64,000 nt of DNA, taken from positions 434,001 to 498,000 of the forward strand of contig NZ_JAUSZR010000001.1 of the NCBI RefSeq assembly GCF_030817835.1. The letters run 5' to 3'. The position numbers and the translations under genes are program-made. The number at the start of each line of letters is the position of its first letter. Within the stretch, counting starts at the first letter, position 1. Origin of the DNA: Pseudarthrobacter sp. W1I19. Its GTDB lineage: Bacteria > Actinomycetota > Actinomycetes > Actinomycetales > Micrococcaceae. A model generated the notes under the pieces. It saw nothing but the letters and a program-made list of their open reading frames with translations. It ran no database searches and was not told where the DNA came from. Below are positions 36,875 to 46,169 of the stretch, piece by piece.

Positions 36875-37935
36875 TGACACTGGACACAGCTCTTCCCATT
36901 ACTGGTCCGGCCGTGGTGGCCCATGCCGCCAACGATCTGCGGATCGATGAACTGACCCTGGCCGCTCCGGCCCCGGACGAGGCCGTGATCGAGGTGCACT
37001 ACGGCGGCATCTGCGGCTCCGACCTGCATTACTGGCTGCACGGCGCCGCCGGCGAATCCATCCTGAAGGCGCCGCTGGTGCTGGGCCACGAGATTTCCGG
37101 GACGGTGGTCCATGCCGCTGCTGACGGAACCGGCCCGGCCGCCGGCACTCCGGTGGCGGTCCACCCGGCAACCCCGGGCCCGGGCGCCGCACGCTACCCG
37201 GAGGACCGGCCCAACCTTTCACCTGGCTGCACGTACCTGGGCAGCGCCGCACGGTTCCCGCACAAGGATGGCGCATTCAGCCGGTACGTGAACCTCCCCG
37301 CCCGGATGCTCCGGACTTTGCCGGACAGCATCAATCTTCGCACCGCCGCCCTGATCGAGCCGGCCTCCGTGGCCTGGCATGCAGTGGCGCGGGCCGGAGA
37401 CGTGGCAGGAAAGTCCGCACTCGTCATTGGCAGTGGCCCCATCGGCGCGCTCGCCGTCGCCGTCCTGAAGCGGGCCGGCGTAAGCCGTATCACCGCCGTC
37501 GACATGCACAACAAGCCGCTGGAAATCGCCACAGCCGTGGGGGCGGACCAGGTGATCACCGCCGGTGACGCCGAGGCGATCGCCGCCGTTGAGGCCGACG
37601 TCGTGATTGAATCCTCCGGCAACCACCATGGCCTGGCGTCCGCCATCCAGGGAGCCACCCGCGGCGGCACCGTGGTGATGGTGGGGCTGCTGCCCACCGG
37701 GCCGCAACCGGTGCTGATCTCGCTGGCCATTACCCGGGAGCTCGAGCTGAAGGGCTCGTTCCGCTTCAACGACGAGATCGACGACGTCATCGCCGCCCTC
37801 GCCGAGGGCTCACTGCACATCGAGCCCGTCATCACGCACGAATACCCGGTGGAGGACGCGCTGGAAGCGTTCGGCGTGGCCCGGAACTCGGCCGAATCAG
37901 GGAAGGTCCTGCTCAGGTTCGGCGCAAAGGCTTAG
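36874..37935 (+). CDS. idnD: L-idonate 5-dehydrogenase-like zinc alcohol dehydrogenase
   Basis: The 353-residue MDR enzyme resembles IdnD: GGICGSDLHYW (catalytic-zinc Cys47), LGHE (His72, Glu73), Glu162 in IEPASVAWHA, SGPIGALAV and LKGSFRFNDE. It would oxidise L-idonate to 5-ketogluconate. ATG 36874 overlaps the IdnO-like stop (TGATG). The structural-zinc lobe is unusual: where IdnD and sorbitol-type enzymes often have four cysteines, the segment 97-119 contains a single one (Cys119), so the structural zinc is probably absent. Last gene of the operon, followed by a strong terminator. Confidence 0.85.
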   Translation: MTLDTALPITGPAVVAHAANDLRIDELTLAAPAPDEAVIEVHYGGICGSDLHYWLHGAAGESILKAPLVLGHEISGTVVHAAADGTGPAAGTPVAVHPATPGPGAARYPEDRPNLSPGCTYLGSAARFPHKDGAFSRYVNLPARMLRTLPDSINLRTAALIEPASVAWHAVARAGDVAGKSALVIGSGPIGALAVAVLKRAGVSRITAVDMHNKPLEIATAVGADQVITAGDAEAIAAVEADVVIESSGNHHGLASAIQGATRGGTVVMVGLLPTGPQPVLISLAITRELELKGSFRFNDEIDDVIAALAEGSLHIEPVITHEYPVEDALEAFGVARNSAESGKVLLRFGAKA

Positions 37936-37960
37936 CACCAGCTTCCGGGCGGCGCACAAA

Positions 37961-38006
37961 ACAGAAGCGGACGACGGCGGGAGATCCCGTCGTCGTCCGC
38001 TTCTGT
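37961..38006. terminator. Bidirectional terminator, ACGACGGCGGG family
   Basis: ACAGAAGCGGACGACGGCGG plus G pairs with its complement over 21 bp with one G-T mismatch and a 4-nt loop. It lies between the convergent IdnD-like gene and the sugar-importer operon and should terminate both. Confidence 0.9.
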
Positions 38007-38019
38007 TCCTACGCCGGTT

Positions 38020-39306
38020 CTATTCCGCGGCGTTTGCCGGGACCGGAACCGACCTCTCATCAGACGCTGCCGACTCAGCCGCAGCCGGGGGTGCCGGCTT
38101 CTTTTTGAAACGGCTGGTGATGGTGGTGCCGCCGCCGGTGCGGTTCTTGTTGAAGATGTCGAACCCTACGGCGAGCAGGAGGACCAGTCCCTTGATGAGC
38201 TGCTGGTAGTCGGTGCCGAGGCCCAGGATGGACATGCCGTTGTTCAGCACGCCCATGATGAGGCCACCGATCATGGCGCCGGCCACTGTGCCGATGCCGC
38301 CCTGGACGGCGGCGCCGCCAATGAACGCAGCAGCGATGGAGTCCAGCTCGAAGCCTGTGCCACCGGCCGGTTGGGCCGAGTTGAGGCGTGCCGTGAAGAC
38401 AAGGCCGGCCAACGCTGCCAGGACGCCCATATTAACGAAGAGGCGGAAGGTGACGGCCTTGGTCTTGACGCCGGACAGCTCGGCGGCATGGAGGTTTCCG
38501 CCGATCGCGTACGTGTGCCGGCCGAAGACGCTGTTGTTCATCAGCGCCGTGTAGGCGATCACCAGGACGGCCAGCACGATCAGGACGATCGGCGTGCCGC
38601 GGTAACTGGCAAGGAGGAACGTGATGATCAGCATAAGCAGTGCGATGAAGGTGGTCTTGGTGGCGAACCAGGCCATCGGTTCGTTTTCGAGATCGAACTT
38701 TTTCCGGATGCGGCGCTCCTTGAGCGCCTGGATCAGCAGTGCCACGGTAGCTCCCACGCCCAGGATGACCGTCAACCATTCCAGCACCGAAGTGCCGCCG
38801 GAGATGTCCGGAAGGAAGCCGCCGCCCAGGGCACGGAGTTCGGCGGGGAAAGGGGTGATCTGCTGGTTTTTGAGCGTGATCAGGGTCAGGCCGCGGAAGA
38901 TCAGCATGCCCGCCAGCGTGACGATGAACGCAGGGATGCCAACGTAGGCGATCCAGTAGCCTTGCCAGGCCCCGACCAGTGCTCCCACCAGGAGGCATGC
39001 GGGGATGGCGATCCACCAGGCCCAGCCCCAGTGGACGATCATCACGCCGGCAACGGCCCCGATGAACCCTGCGATCGAACCGACCGAGAGATCGATATGA
39101 CCGGCAATGATCACCATCACCATGCCAATGGCGAGGATGAGGATATAGCTGTTCTGGACCACCAGGTTGGTGACGTTTTGGGGTTCCAGGAGGATGCCGT
39201 TGGTCAAAACCTGGAACAGCAGGACGATCAGGATCAGGGCAACGAAGATGCCAACCTGCCGGAGGCGGCTTGTCAGGAAGCCGAGCGATTCTCGTAGGGC
39301 GGACAT
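38020..39306 (-). CDS. Sugar ABC transporter permease, XylH/MmsB/GguB-like
   Basis: The 428-residue permease has about 10-12 hydrophobic segments typical of the ribose/xylose (CUT2) family. GHIDLSVGSIAGFIGAVAG is the CUT2 permease hallmark, and GIPAFIVTLAGMLIFRG and TAGLSG-like ELSGVKTKAVTF occur further on. The length above 400 matches XylH/GguB rather than RbsC (about 320). A hydrophilic Ala/Pro/Ser-rich C-terminal tail of 30 residues follows. It lies 4 nt downstream of the ATPase gene. Confidence 0.92.
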   Translation of the reverse strand: MSALRESLGFLTSRLRQVGIFVALILIVLLFQVLTNGILLEPQNVTNLVVQNSYILILAIGMVMVIIAGHIDLSVGSIAGFIGAVAGVMIVHWGWAWWIAIPACLLVGALVGAWQGYWIAYVGIPAFIVTLAGMLIFRGLTLITLKNQQITPFPAELRALGGGFLPDISGGTSVLEWLTVILGVGATVALLIQALKERRIRKKFDLENEPMAWFATKTTFIALLMLIITFLLASYRGTPIVLIVLAVLVIAYTALMNNSVFGRHTYAIGGNLHAAELSGVKTKAVTFRLFVNMGVLAALAGLVFTARLNSAQPAGGTGFELDSIAAAFIGGAAVQGGIGTVAGAMIGGLIMGVLNNGMSILGLGTDYQQLIKGLVLLLAVGFDIFNKNRTGGGTTITSRFKKKPAPPAAAESAASDERSVPVPANAAE

Positions 39307-39310
39307 GGTC

Positions 39311-40840
39311 CTATTCCTTCTCTTTGGTCATGTAGTGCATGAGTGTTTCCTGGGTTGCTTCGGCGATGGGTACCTCGCCGGTGATGTGGCCGGCCGAGAG
39401 GGTGTAGATCCGGTCGCAAATGCCAAGGAGCTCGGGCAGCTCCGAGGAAATGACTATCACCGCTTTTCCCTCCGCCGCCAGCTTGCCGATGATGGTGTAG
39501 ATCTCGAATTTGGCGCCGACGTCGATGCCCCGGGTAGGTTCATCCAGGATCAGCACGTCAGGGTCCGAGAACATCCACTTGCTCAGCACCACTTTCTGCT
39601 GGTTTCCGCCGGAGAGTTTCCCCGTTATGGCAGCCACGGACGGCGCCTTGATGTTCATGCTTTCGCGGTAGCCGTTGGCCACCATGGTTTCCTGGTTCTT
39701 GTCCACCCAGCCGCCCTTGACCAGCTTCCGCAGCGCCGCCATGGAGATGTTTCGCTTGATGTCCTCAATCAGGTTCAGGCCGTACCGCTTGCGGTCCTCC
39801 GTAGCGTAGGCAATGCCGTTGGCGATGGCAGCGGGAACCGTGGAAGTGTTGATTTCCTTGCCGTACTTGTAGACCTTGCCGGATGTCGCGGTGCCGTACG
39901 TGCGCCCGAAAACGCTCATGGCCAGTTCGGTCCTGCCCGCACCCATCAGGCCGGCAAGGCCCACCACCTCGCCCTTGCGGACGGACAGGCTCGCGTTGTG
40001 CACCACCATCCGGGAGTGGTCCTGGGGATGCCTGACGGACCAGTCCTCGATCCGGAGGACTTCCTCACCGATCTGGGGGTTCCTGTCCGGGTAGAGGCTT
40101 TCCAGGTCCCGGCCCACCATGCCGCGGATAATCCGTTCCTGCGTGATCTGGCCTTCATCCAGGCGCAGGGTCTCGATGGTTTTGCCGTCACGGATGATGG
40201 TGACGGCATCGGCCACCTTTCGGATCTCGTTGAGCTTGTGGCTGATGATGATGCTGGTGATTCCCTGACCCTTCAGGTGGAGGATCAGGTCCAGGAGGTG
40301 GCCGGAGTCTTCGTCGTTGAGCGCGGCCGTGGGTTCGTCCAGGATGAGGAGCTTAACTTCCTTGGACAGCGCCTTGGCGATCTCCACCAACTGCTGCTTC
40401 CCCACACTGATGTGCTGGACCGGAGTGACAGGGTTTTCACTCAGGCCCACCCTGGCCAGCAGCTTGGAGGCCTCCAGGTTGGTCTTGCGCCAATCCACCC
40501 AGCCGTTTTTGGCTTGCTCGTTTCCGAGGTAAATATTCTCGGCGATCGAAAGGTAGGGGCTCAAGGCGAGTTCCTGGTGGATGATGACGATGCCGCGCTT
40601 CTCACTGTCGCTGATGCTGGAGAAGTTGCAGGGCTCGTCTTCGAACAGGATTTCCCCGTCGAAGGAGTTGTGCGGGTAGACACCGGACAGGACCTTCATG
40701 AGGGTGGACTTCCCTGCCCCGTTCTCGCCGCAGATGGCGTGGACCTCACCCCGGTTGACGTCGAGGGTGACGTCCTGGAGGGCCTTCACGCCCGGAAAGG
40801 TTTTGGTGATTCCTCGCATTTGAAGAATGGGTGTGTTCAT
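39311..40840 (-). CDS. Sugar ABC transporter ATPase, XylG/MmsA/GguA-like (two ABC domains)
   Basis: The 509-residue protein contains two fused ATPase domains, as in the CUT2 family. The first has Walker [10 protein letters not shown] (38-46) and Walker [12 protein letters not shown]; the second has the degenerate GLMGAGRTE, signature LSGGNQQKV and [18 protein letters not shown] 40840 begins [18 protein letters not shown]. It energises the XylH-like permease. Confidence 0.94.
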   Translation of the reverse strand: MNTPILQMRGITKTFPGVKALQDVTLDVNRGEVHAICGENGAGKSTLMKVLSGVYPHNSFDGEILFEDEPCNFSSISDSEKRGIVIIHQELALSPYLSIAENIYLGNEQAKNGWVDWRKTNLEASKLLARVGLSENPVTPVQHISVGKQQLVEIAKALSKEVKLLILDEPTAALNDEDSGHLLDLILHLKGQGITSIIISHKLNEIRKVADAVTIIRDGKTIETLRLDEGQITQERIIRGMVGRDLESLYPDRNPQIGEEVLRIEDWSVRHPQDHSRMVVHNASLSVRKGEVVGLAGLMGAGRTELAMSVFGRTYGTATSGKVYKYGKEINTSTVPAAIANGIAYATEDRKRYGLNLIEDIKRNISMAALRKLVKGGWVDKNQETMVANGYRESMNIKAPSVAAITGKLSGGNQQKVVLSKWMFSDPDVLILDEPTRGIDVGAKFEIYTIIGKLAAEGKAVIVISSELPELLGICDRIYTLSAGHITGEVPIAEATQETLMHYMTKEKE

Positions 40841-40948
40841 CGTCGATTCCCACTGACTGGTTGGAAAACTGGGGCGCCTGCGGCTGCAGGAGCCGACGGG
40901 AAGGGGTTGCGGCGAGCCTGTGTGGCCGGCCGCAACCCCAAACAATGC

Positions 40949-42067
40949 TTACTTGACGTCGGCGTCGCTGTAGTAGCCCGACTCGATCAGTTCCTTCTTG
41001 TAGTTGTCCGCGGTGATGATCACGGACTTAAGCAGGTAGGCCGGTACTACCTTGACCTTGTTGTCGTAGGTCTTGCTGTCGTTGACCTCGGGCTCCTCGC
41101 CCTTCAGCACGGCGTCGACCATTTTCACGGCCTGGGAACCCAGCTGGCGGGTGTCCTTGAAGATGGTGGAGTACTGCTCGCCGGCGATGATGGACTTCAC
41201 CGAACCCTTCTCGGCATCCTGGCCGGTAACCACCGGCAGGTCGCCCTTGGCGTAACCGCCGGTGCTGGTCAGGGCGGAGATGATTCCAATGGAGAGGCCG
41301 TCATAAGGGGAGAGCACGCCGTCGAGCTTGGTGCCGGAGCTGTAGGCAGCGGTGAGGATGTCCTCCATGCGTTTCTGCGCAACAGGGGCCTGCCAGCGCA
41401 GGATGGCCGCCTGCTCGAATTTGGTCTGCCCGCTCGGCACCTTGAGGGTGCCGGCGTCCATGTACGGCTTCAGCGTGTCCATTGCGCCGGTCCAGAAGAA
41501 GTTGGCGTTGTTGTCATCCGGGCTGCCGGCGAAAAGCTCAACGTTGAACGGGCCCTTTCCGTCCACCTTCTTGCCGCTGGCATCCACCAGGCCAAGCCCG
41601 GTCAACAGGGACGTGGCCTGTTGCACGCCTACGGTGTAGTTGTCGAACGTGGTGTAGTAGTCAACGTTCGGGGTGCCGTTGATGAGGCGGTCATAAGCGA
41701 TGACCCTGACGTTCTGTTCCTTTGCCTTGGCCAGCACATCGGTAAGGGTGGTGCCGTCGATGGCGGCAATGATGAGCGCCTTTGCTCCCTTGGTGAGCAT
41801 GTTTTCGATCTGCGACACCTGGGTGGGGATGTCATCGTTGGCGAACTGCAGGTCGGTTTTGTAGCCCAGGTCCTTCAAGGACTTTTCCACGTTTCCGCCG
41901 TCGGCGATCCAGCGCTCCGACGTCTGCGTCGGCATGGAGATACCCACCAGCGACTCACTGGGGTTTGCCGAGGCAGCCGGTTCAGACGCTGCCCCTCGGG
42001 AACCGCAACCTGTGGCACCCACAGTGACTGCGAGGGCGACTGCAACGGCGCCCAGGAGTTTCCTCAT
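40949..42067 (-). CDS. Sugar-binding lipoprotein, ChvE/XylF-like
   Basis: The 372-residue protein has a lipoprotein signal with lipobox ATGC (Cys21). The mature domain ([47 protein letters not shown]) is a periplasmic-binding type-1 domain of the ChvE/XylF group, which bind xylose, glucose, arabinose or several aldoses. ATG 42067 has GAAGGAG upstream; the frame is open further but lacks a better start. First gene of the leftward importer operon, about 200 nt downstream of a LacI-type operator. Confidence 0.92.
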   Translation of the reverse strand: MRKLLGAVAVALAVTVGATGCGSRGAASEPAASANPSESLVGISMPTQTSERWIADGGNVEKSLKDLGYKTDLQFANDDIPTQVSQIENMLTKGAKALIIAAIDGTTLTDVLAKAKEQNVRVIAYDRLINGTPNVDYYTTFDNYTVGVQQATSLLTGLGLVDASGKKVDGKGPFNVELFAGSPDDNNANFFWTGAMDTLKPYMDAGTLKVPSGQTKFEQAAILRWQAPVAQKRMEDILTAAYSSGTKLDGVLSPYDGLSIGIISALTSTGGYAKGDLPVVTGQDAEKGSVKSIIAGEQYSTIFKDTRQLGSQAVKMVDAVLKGEEPEVNDSKTYDNKVKVVPAYLLKSVIITADNYKKELIESGYYSDADVK

Positions 42068-42197
42068 TCTCACGATCTTCTCCTTCTGCGGAGGTTTCTC
42101 CGCGAAGTGGTGCTGGGCCGGCAAGCATCTGCGCCTGTCGGCAGGTAAGGCTCCAGGTTCCTGCTGTCTGCAGGGCCCGACTGTTCTGGACATGAAA

Positions 42198-42238
42198 GGG
42201 GCAGCCGGCCAAGGCCTATTAAGCCTGCCGGTTGCCCC
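42198..42238 (-). promoter_or_regulatory. Hairpin in the leader of the sugar importer operon
   Basis: A 12-bp stem (GGGGCAGCCGGC and GCCGGTTGCCCC, one G-U pair) with a 17-nt loop, read on the - strand just after the LacI-type operator and 130 nt before the ChvE-like start. On that strand it is followed by TTTCATG. It could attenuate transcription or, if the promoter lies downstream of it, simply terminate antisense traffic. The gene-free stretch 42068-42374 holds this and the operator. Confidence 0.5.
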
Positions 42239-42259
42239 GTTTAGTGGTTGGTGCTGATA

Positions 42260-42281
42260 CTGCTGTTAGCGCTAACAGCAG
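42260..42281. promoter_or_regulatory. LacI/GalR-type operator, perfect 22-bp palindrome
   Basis: CTGCTGTTAGCGCTAACAGC plus AG is a perfect palindrome centred on the GC step, containing the TGTTAGCGCTAACA core typical of LacI-family sites. It is 193 nt upstream of the ChvE-like start and fits sugar-dependent repression of the importer. No LacI-family gene is present in the window, so the regulator must be encoded elsewhere. Confidence 0.85.
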
Positions 42282-42374
42282 ATGCTACTTCGCAGTAGGC
42301 TGTGAGTCAATCCACTCGCCGCGCTGCAGGCCACGAGGCGAGATCGCTCCCCATCGTGGGCCTGGCGAAGAGCA

Positions 42375-42983
42375 TCATCCAGCGGCCAGCCGCATCCGCA
42401 GCGACTCCAGGAGCAGTTCGAGGCCGGTCTCGAAGGCCTTGTCGCTGCGTTCCCGGCCGTGGCCGGATTCTTTGACCAGCCGGGACAGGGTGGCCGCGGA
42501 TTCGGTGGGCGCCCACACGTCGTCAGGTGCGGCGAGGTCCAGGCCCGCGCCGAGCGAAAAGGAATCGATCACGGAGATGATGGTCAGCACATCCCCGTCC
42601 GGAAATCCACCGGCGACGAGTGCTGAGGCCATGTGCTCGTAGGCGCTGATCACGCCGGGATCGGTGATGGTCTTGCCAACGATGAGTGGCACCACGAATG
42701 GATGGGCTGCATACATTTCCCGCTGCCCGCGCACAATCAGCGACAGTGCGGTGTCCCACGCGGCGTCCTCGGGAACGTCCGGGATGGACTGCGTGGCCAG
42801 CCGGGCCCGCATGAGTTCGATGATCTCGTCCCGGCCCGAAATGTGGTTGTACAGGGACGACGCCGTGACGCCCAGCCGTCGGGCGAGGGCATTAACGCCG
42901 AAGCCGGCCCCTTCATCCACCAGTTCGATGGCGGCATCCGCGATGCGGTCCACCGAGAGGATCGGCGTCCTGGGCCGTGGCAT
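42375..42983 (-). CDS. TetR-family transcriptional regulator
   Basis: The 202-residue regulator has the N-terminal TetR HTH (VDRIADAAIELVDEG, FGVNALARRLGVTASSLYNH, about residues 8-55) and a variable ligand domain related to the classical TetR C-terminal type. ATG 42983 has GGGAG upstream; the longer frame adds a spurious leader. It is divergent from an MFS transporter and a YtcJ-like amidohydrolase, with a dyad in the shared promoter region, and probably represses them. Confidence 0.9.
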   Translation of the reverse strand: MPRPRTPILSVDRIADAAIELVDEGAGFGVNALARRLGVTASSLYNHISGRDEIIELMRARLATQSIPDVPEDAAWDTALSLIVRGQREMYAAHPFVVPLIVGKTITDPGVISAYEHMASALVAGGFPDGDVLTIISVIDSFSLGAGLDLAAPDDVWAPTESAATLSRLVKESGHGRERSDKAFETGLELLLESLRMRLAAG

Positions 42984-43047
42984 GGAACTCCCTTCGTCAG
43001 ATGCCAGTCTAGGGACTCTTCCCTTTGACACAGGTCACATGCATAAT

Positions 43048-43068
43048 AAAACGAACGCCATTCGTTTT
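43048..43068. promoter_or_regulatory. Putative TetR operator dyad
   Basis: AAAACGAA-CGCCA-TTCGTTTT has perfect 8-bp arms. It lies 65 nt upstream of the tetR start and 100 nt upstream of the MFS start, in the divergent promoter region, with a TTGACA hexamer at 43025-43030 next to it. TetR regulators commonly bind such AT-flanked CGAA/TTCG dyads. Confidence 0.65.
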
Positions 43069-43167
43069 AGCGGGAACTGCCATCAAAGGCAGCAGGCACG
43101 CCGGACGCAAGGAAGCATCCGGCCCAGCCTTAAAAAACCGCGCCTTCACCTGTTCAAAGGACTACCA

Positions 43168-44433
43168 ATGACCCAGCCAGAACCCCAGCGGCTTCCGCTG
43201 ACCACCAAACGCGCGGTCTCCACCTTCGGCATCGGCGTGGTGGGCTTCATGAGCGCCAACCTGGTCCCGTTCATGATCCTCGCCATCCAGGATTCCCTGA
43301 AGGTGGGAGCCACCGAGGCGGGAACGCTCATGACCGCCTGCCTCCTGGCCACCGCCCTTGCCTGCCTGGCGGTGACCCGCTTCACCGAGGGGCATGGCCG
43401 CTACCTGGTGGCCCGGCTGGGGCTCCTCCTGACGGCCGCCGGCTTCGGACTCGCCGCCCTTGACCTGGCACCCGCCGCAGTGATCACCGGAATCATCGCC
43501 GGCGGCATCGGAGCCGGCGGCGCCGTGGCCTCCGGCGGGGCCGCTTTGGCGGCATTGCGCAATCCGAACCGCGCCTCCGGCATCAGCGGGCTCGCAAACC
43601 GGGCCATCGTCACCGTGGTGCTGGCGGTCATTCCGGCCGTGGGCATCGGCATGGGAAGCGCCTTCGGCTTCGTGGCGGGGCTCGCCCTCGCGCTGCTGTT
43701 CACGGCCGGGTGGCTGCCCATGGCGGAGCGAGGGGTGGCCCAGGAGGGCGCGCCGCACGCGCCAGCGGAAAGTACGACGACGGCCATCACCCCCGCGGGC
43801 ACCGTCGGCACCAGGACCATCACCATTGCCGGCTTCGCCTTGCTGTCAATCTTCGCCCTCTGGGCGATCGGCGAGGACTCCCTGTGGGCCATGTCCGGGG
43901 CTATCGGAGTAGCCCAGGCGGGGATGACGGAGGAACAGCTGGGGCTGGTACTGAGCGCGTCCACCGGCGGCGGCCTGCTCGCTGCCATCGCACTGATTTT
44001 CCTCGGCACCAGGCTGGGCCGGGCGCTCCCGCTGGGCATCCTGCTGGCGCTCGGTGCCGCCTTGAAGCTGACCGCCTGCCTGACTACCGACTCCACCACC
44101 TACCTCGTCACCATGATCGCCTGGAACACCGTGTACGCGGTCGCCTTTATGTACTTCATCGCCACCGCCGCAGCCCTGGACGCCAGTGGCCGCTGGTCGG
44201 GGCCCGTGCTTGGGGTGTACCTGGTGGGATCCAGTTTCGCGCCCATGTTCGGAGCCTGGATCGGGGAGTCGTTCGGCTTCCCGGCACTGGGCTGGGTCCT
44301 GGCCGGCTTCAGCCTGGTGCTCCTGGTTCCCGCAGTCCTGATCGCCCGGCTCTCGTCTCGGGTGGAGGCAGTGAACGCCGCCAAGACTTCCAACTCACCC
44401 GATATCGCCACCATCCGAACTGCAGGAGTATAA
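43168..44433 (+). CDS. MFS transporter
   Basis: The 421-residue protein has 12 predicted membrane segments and an amphipathic central loop (about residues 190-215, Glu/Ala/Thr-rich). No substrate-specific motif is recognised. The gating motif between helices 2 and 3 is weak (FTEGHGRYLVARLG). ATG 43168 follows AAAGG at 43156-43160; the upstream open frame is non-coding. It is 5 nt before the amidohydrolase gene, so it probably imports that enzyme's substrate. Confidence 0.85.
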   Translation: MTQPEPQRLPLTTKRAVSTFGIGVVGFMSANLVPFMILAIQDSLKVGATEAGTLMTACLLATALACLAVTRFTEGHGRYLVARLGLLLTAAGFGLAALDLAPAAVITGIIAGGIGAGGAVASGGAALAALRNPNRASGISGLANRAIVTVVLAVIPAVGIGMGSAFGFVAGLALALLFTAGWLPMAERGVAQEGAPHAPAESTTTAITPAGTVGTRTITIAGFALLSIFALWAIGEDSLWAMSGAIGVAQAGMTEEQLGLVLSASTGGGLLAAIALIFLGTRLGRALPLGILLALGAALKLTACLTTDSTTYLVTMIAWNTVYAVAFMYFIATAAALDASGRWSGPVLGVYLVGSSFAPMFGAWIGESFGFPALGWVLAGFSLVLLVPAVLIARLSSRVEAVNAAKTSNSPDIATIRTAGV

Positions 44434-44438
44434 AAGCC

Positions 44439-46052
44439 ATGACCGAGCTGTACCGCAATGCCCGCGTCTTCACCGCCGACGAATCGGCTCCCTGGGCGGA
44501 AGCATTCGTTGTCGACGCCGGCAGGCTCACCCATATTGGCACCAACGCCTCTGCCCAAGGGGCGGCCGGGGAGACTGCAGAGGTCATCGACCTTGGCGGC
44601 CGGCTGGTGGTGCCTGGATTCATCGACGCCCACACCCACGTGATGATGCTTGGCGAGGCCCTGGGGAAGGTCGCACTCACCGACGCCCGGTCCCTGTCCG
44701 ACATCCAGGAACGCCTGAGCGCCGCCCGCGCCGCGGACACCGGGGCTCCGCGGGTCCTGGGCAGGGGCTGGCTGTTCGACTCCCTTCCCGGCGCCCCCAC
44801 CGCGGCCATGATCGACGAAGCGGTGTCAGATGTACCCGTCTACCTCGATGCCAATGACTACCACTCCTGCTGGGTGAACCGGGCCGCCTTGAAGGAACTG
44901 GGCATCACCCGAGGCACCCCGGACCCGCTCGGCGGCCGCATAGGACGCGACAGCCAGGGCGAGCCGGACGGAATGCTCTACGAGACTGCCGCCCAGCACT
45001 TTGTGTGGCCGTTCCTGGCGAAGGTGACGTCCGACGCTGACCGGGACGCCGCCGTCGAACGCTCCATCGAGGCGTATCTCGCCGCCGGAGTGACCGGTGC
45101 GGTGGACATGGCGTTGGGCGAACTGGACCTGGCTGCCTTCCGGCGGGCCGCGGAACGGTGCGGCGGGAGGCTGCCGCTGCGCATTGTGGCGCACTGGTTC
45201 ATCCACAACACCGGTGACGAGGCGGAAAACCTCGCGCAGGTGGAACGCGCCGTACTTCTTGCGGAGGAAGTCAGCACGGAGTGGCTGCGGGTGGCCGGCA
45301 TCAAGCTGGCCCTCGACGGCGTGATCGACGCGTGCACCGCTGCCATGAATCAGCCCTACGCGGACGGCTCCCAGTCAGGGCCCATCTGGTCGCCGGAGCA
45401 ACTCAACCCGGTGGTGGCAGCAGCCGATGCTGCCGGTCTGCAGGTGGCACTGCACGCCATCGGGGACCGCGCGAGTAATATTGCCTTGGACGCCCTGGAA
45501 CACGCTGCGGAGATCAACGGCCCGCGCCACCGCCGGCACCGCATCGAGCACCTCGAATACACCTCGCCGGAAACGCCCGCACGGATGGCCCGGCTGGGCG
45601 TGACCGCCTCCATGCAGCCCGTCCACGCCGACCCTGCAATCTACGGCAACTGGGTGGCGATGCTGGGCGATGACCGGGCGGACCGCAGCTTCGCCTGGCC
45701 CGAATACGTGGCAGCCGGAGCCCTCCTGGCGTTTTCCACCGATGCTCCCACCGCGCCCTACGATGCCCTGCAGAACATGTTTGTGGCGGCCACCCGGAAG
45801 TCGGCGTTGGACCCGTCGTATCCGCCCAACAACCCGCATTTCGCCCGGCCCCTGGCGGAGGCGATCGGGCACGCCACCCGCGACGCCGCTGCCTCTGTGA
45901 TGGAGGAGGACCGCAGGGGCCGGCTGGCGGCCGGACTCGCTGCCGACTTCGCCGTGCTGGACGCAGATCCCTTCGTTCACGGAGAGGAGTCCCTGCTGAA
46001 CGCACGCATACTCCGCACCGTGGTGGGCGGCCGCATCGAGTACCTCGCCTGA
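44439..46052 (+). CDS. YtcJ-like metal-dependent amidohydrolase
   Basis: The 537-residue protein is an Amidohydro_3 family member: N-terminal YRNARVFTAD, metal ligands in GFIDAHTHV (HxH), conserved DANDYHSCWVN, GIKLALDGVIDACTAAM, HAIGDRASN and HRIEHLEY. Members hydrolyse N-acyl or cyclic amides and are hard to assign. ATG 44439 has AGGAG 9 nt upstream. With the MFS transporter it forms a two-gene unit under the divergent TetR. Confidence 0.9.
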   Translation: MTELYRNARVFTADESAPWAEAFVVDAGRLTHIGTNASAQGAAGETAEVIDLGGRLVVPGFIDAHTHVMMLGEALGKVALTDARSLSDIQERLSAARAADTGAPRVLGRGWLFDSLPGAPTAAMIDEAVSDVPVYLDANDYHSCWVNRAALKELGITRGTPDPLGGRIGRDSQGEPDGMLYETAAQHFVWPFLAKVTSDADRDAAVERSIEAYLAAGVTGAVDMALGELDLAAFRRAAERCGGRLPLRIVAHWFIHNTGDEAENLAQVERAVLLAEEVSTEWLRVAGIKLALDGVIDACTAAMNQPYADGSQSGPIWSPEQLNPVVAAADAAGLQVALHAIGDRASNIALDALEHAAEINGPRHRRHRIEHLEYTSPETPARMARLGVTASMQPVHADPAIYGNWVAMLGDDRADRSFAWPEYVAAGALLAFSTDAPTAPYDALQNMFVAATRKSALDPSYPPNNPHFARPLAEAIGHATRDAAASVMEEDRRGRLAAGLAADFAVLDADPFVHGEESLLNARILRTVVGGRIEYLA

Positions 46053-46086
46053 CACGGCTCCCCGCTGTTCCCGCTACTCCACCGTG

Positions 46087-46150
46087 AATTCGCCGGAACG
46101 CGTTCGGGACGCCGAAACTCTTCAGCGTCCCGGACGCTTTCCGGCGAATT
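46087..46150. repeat. 64-nt inverted repeat downstream of the amidohydrolase gene
   Basis: AATTCGCCGGAA (46087-46098) and TTCCGGCGAATT (46139-46150) are perfectly complementary, and the inner CGGGACGC/GCGTCCCG continues the stem with two mismatches, about 26 bp in all, around a 12-nt loop. It starts 34 nt after the amidohydrolase stop and is followed 20 nt later by a second hairpin. It may be a terminator-associated repeat or a small mobile element. Confidence 0.75.
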
Positions 46151-46169
46151 GGACGCTCGGTAGGGAAGT

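Noticed and set aside
39167..42148. 993-codon open frame on the + strand across the sugar importer genes
   Set aside because: It lies opposite three clearly recognisable ABC transporter genes and is low-complexity Val/Gly/His/Asp sequence typical of antisense frames.
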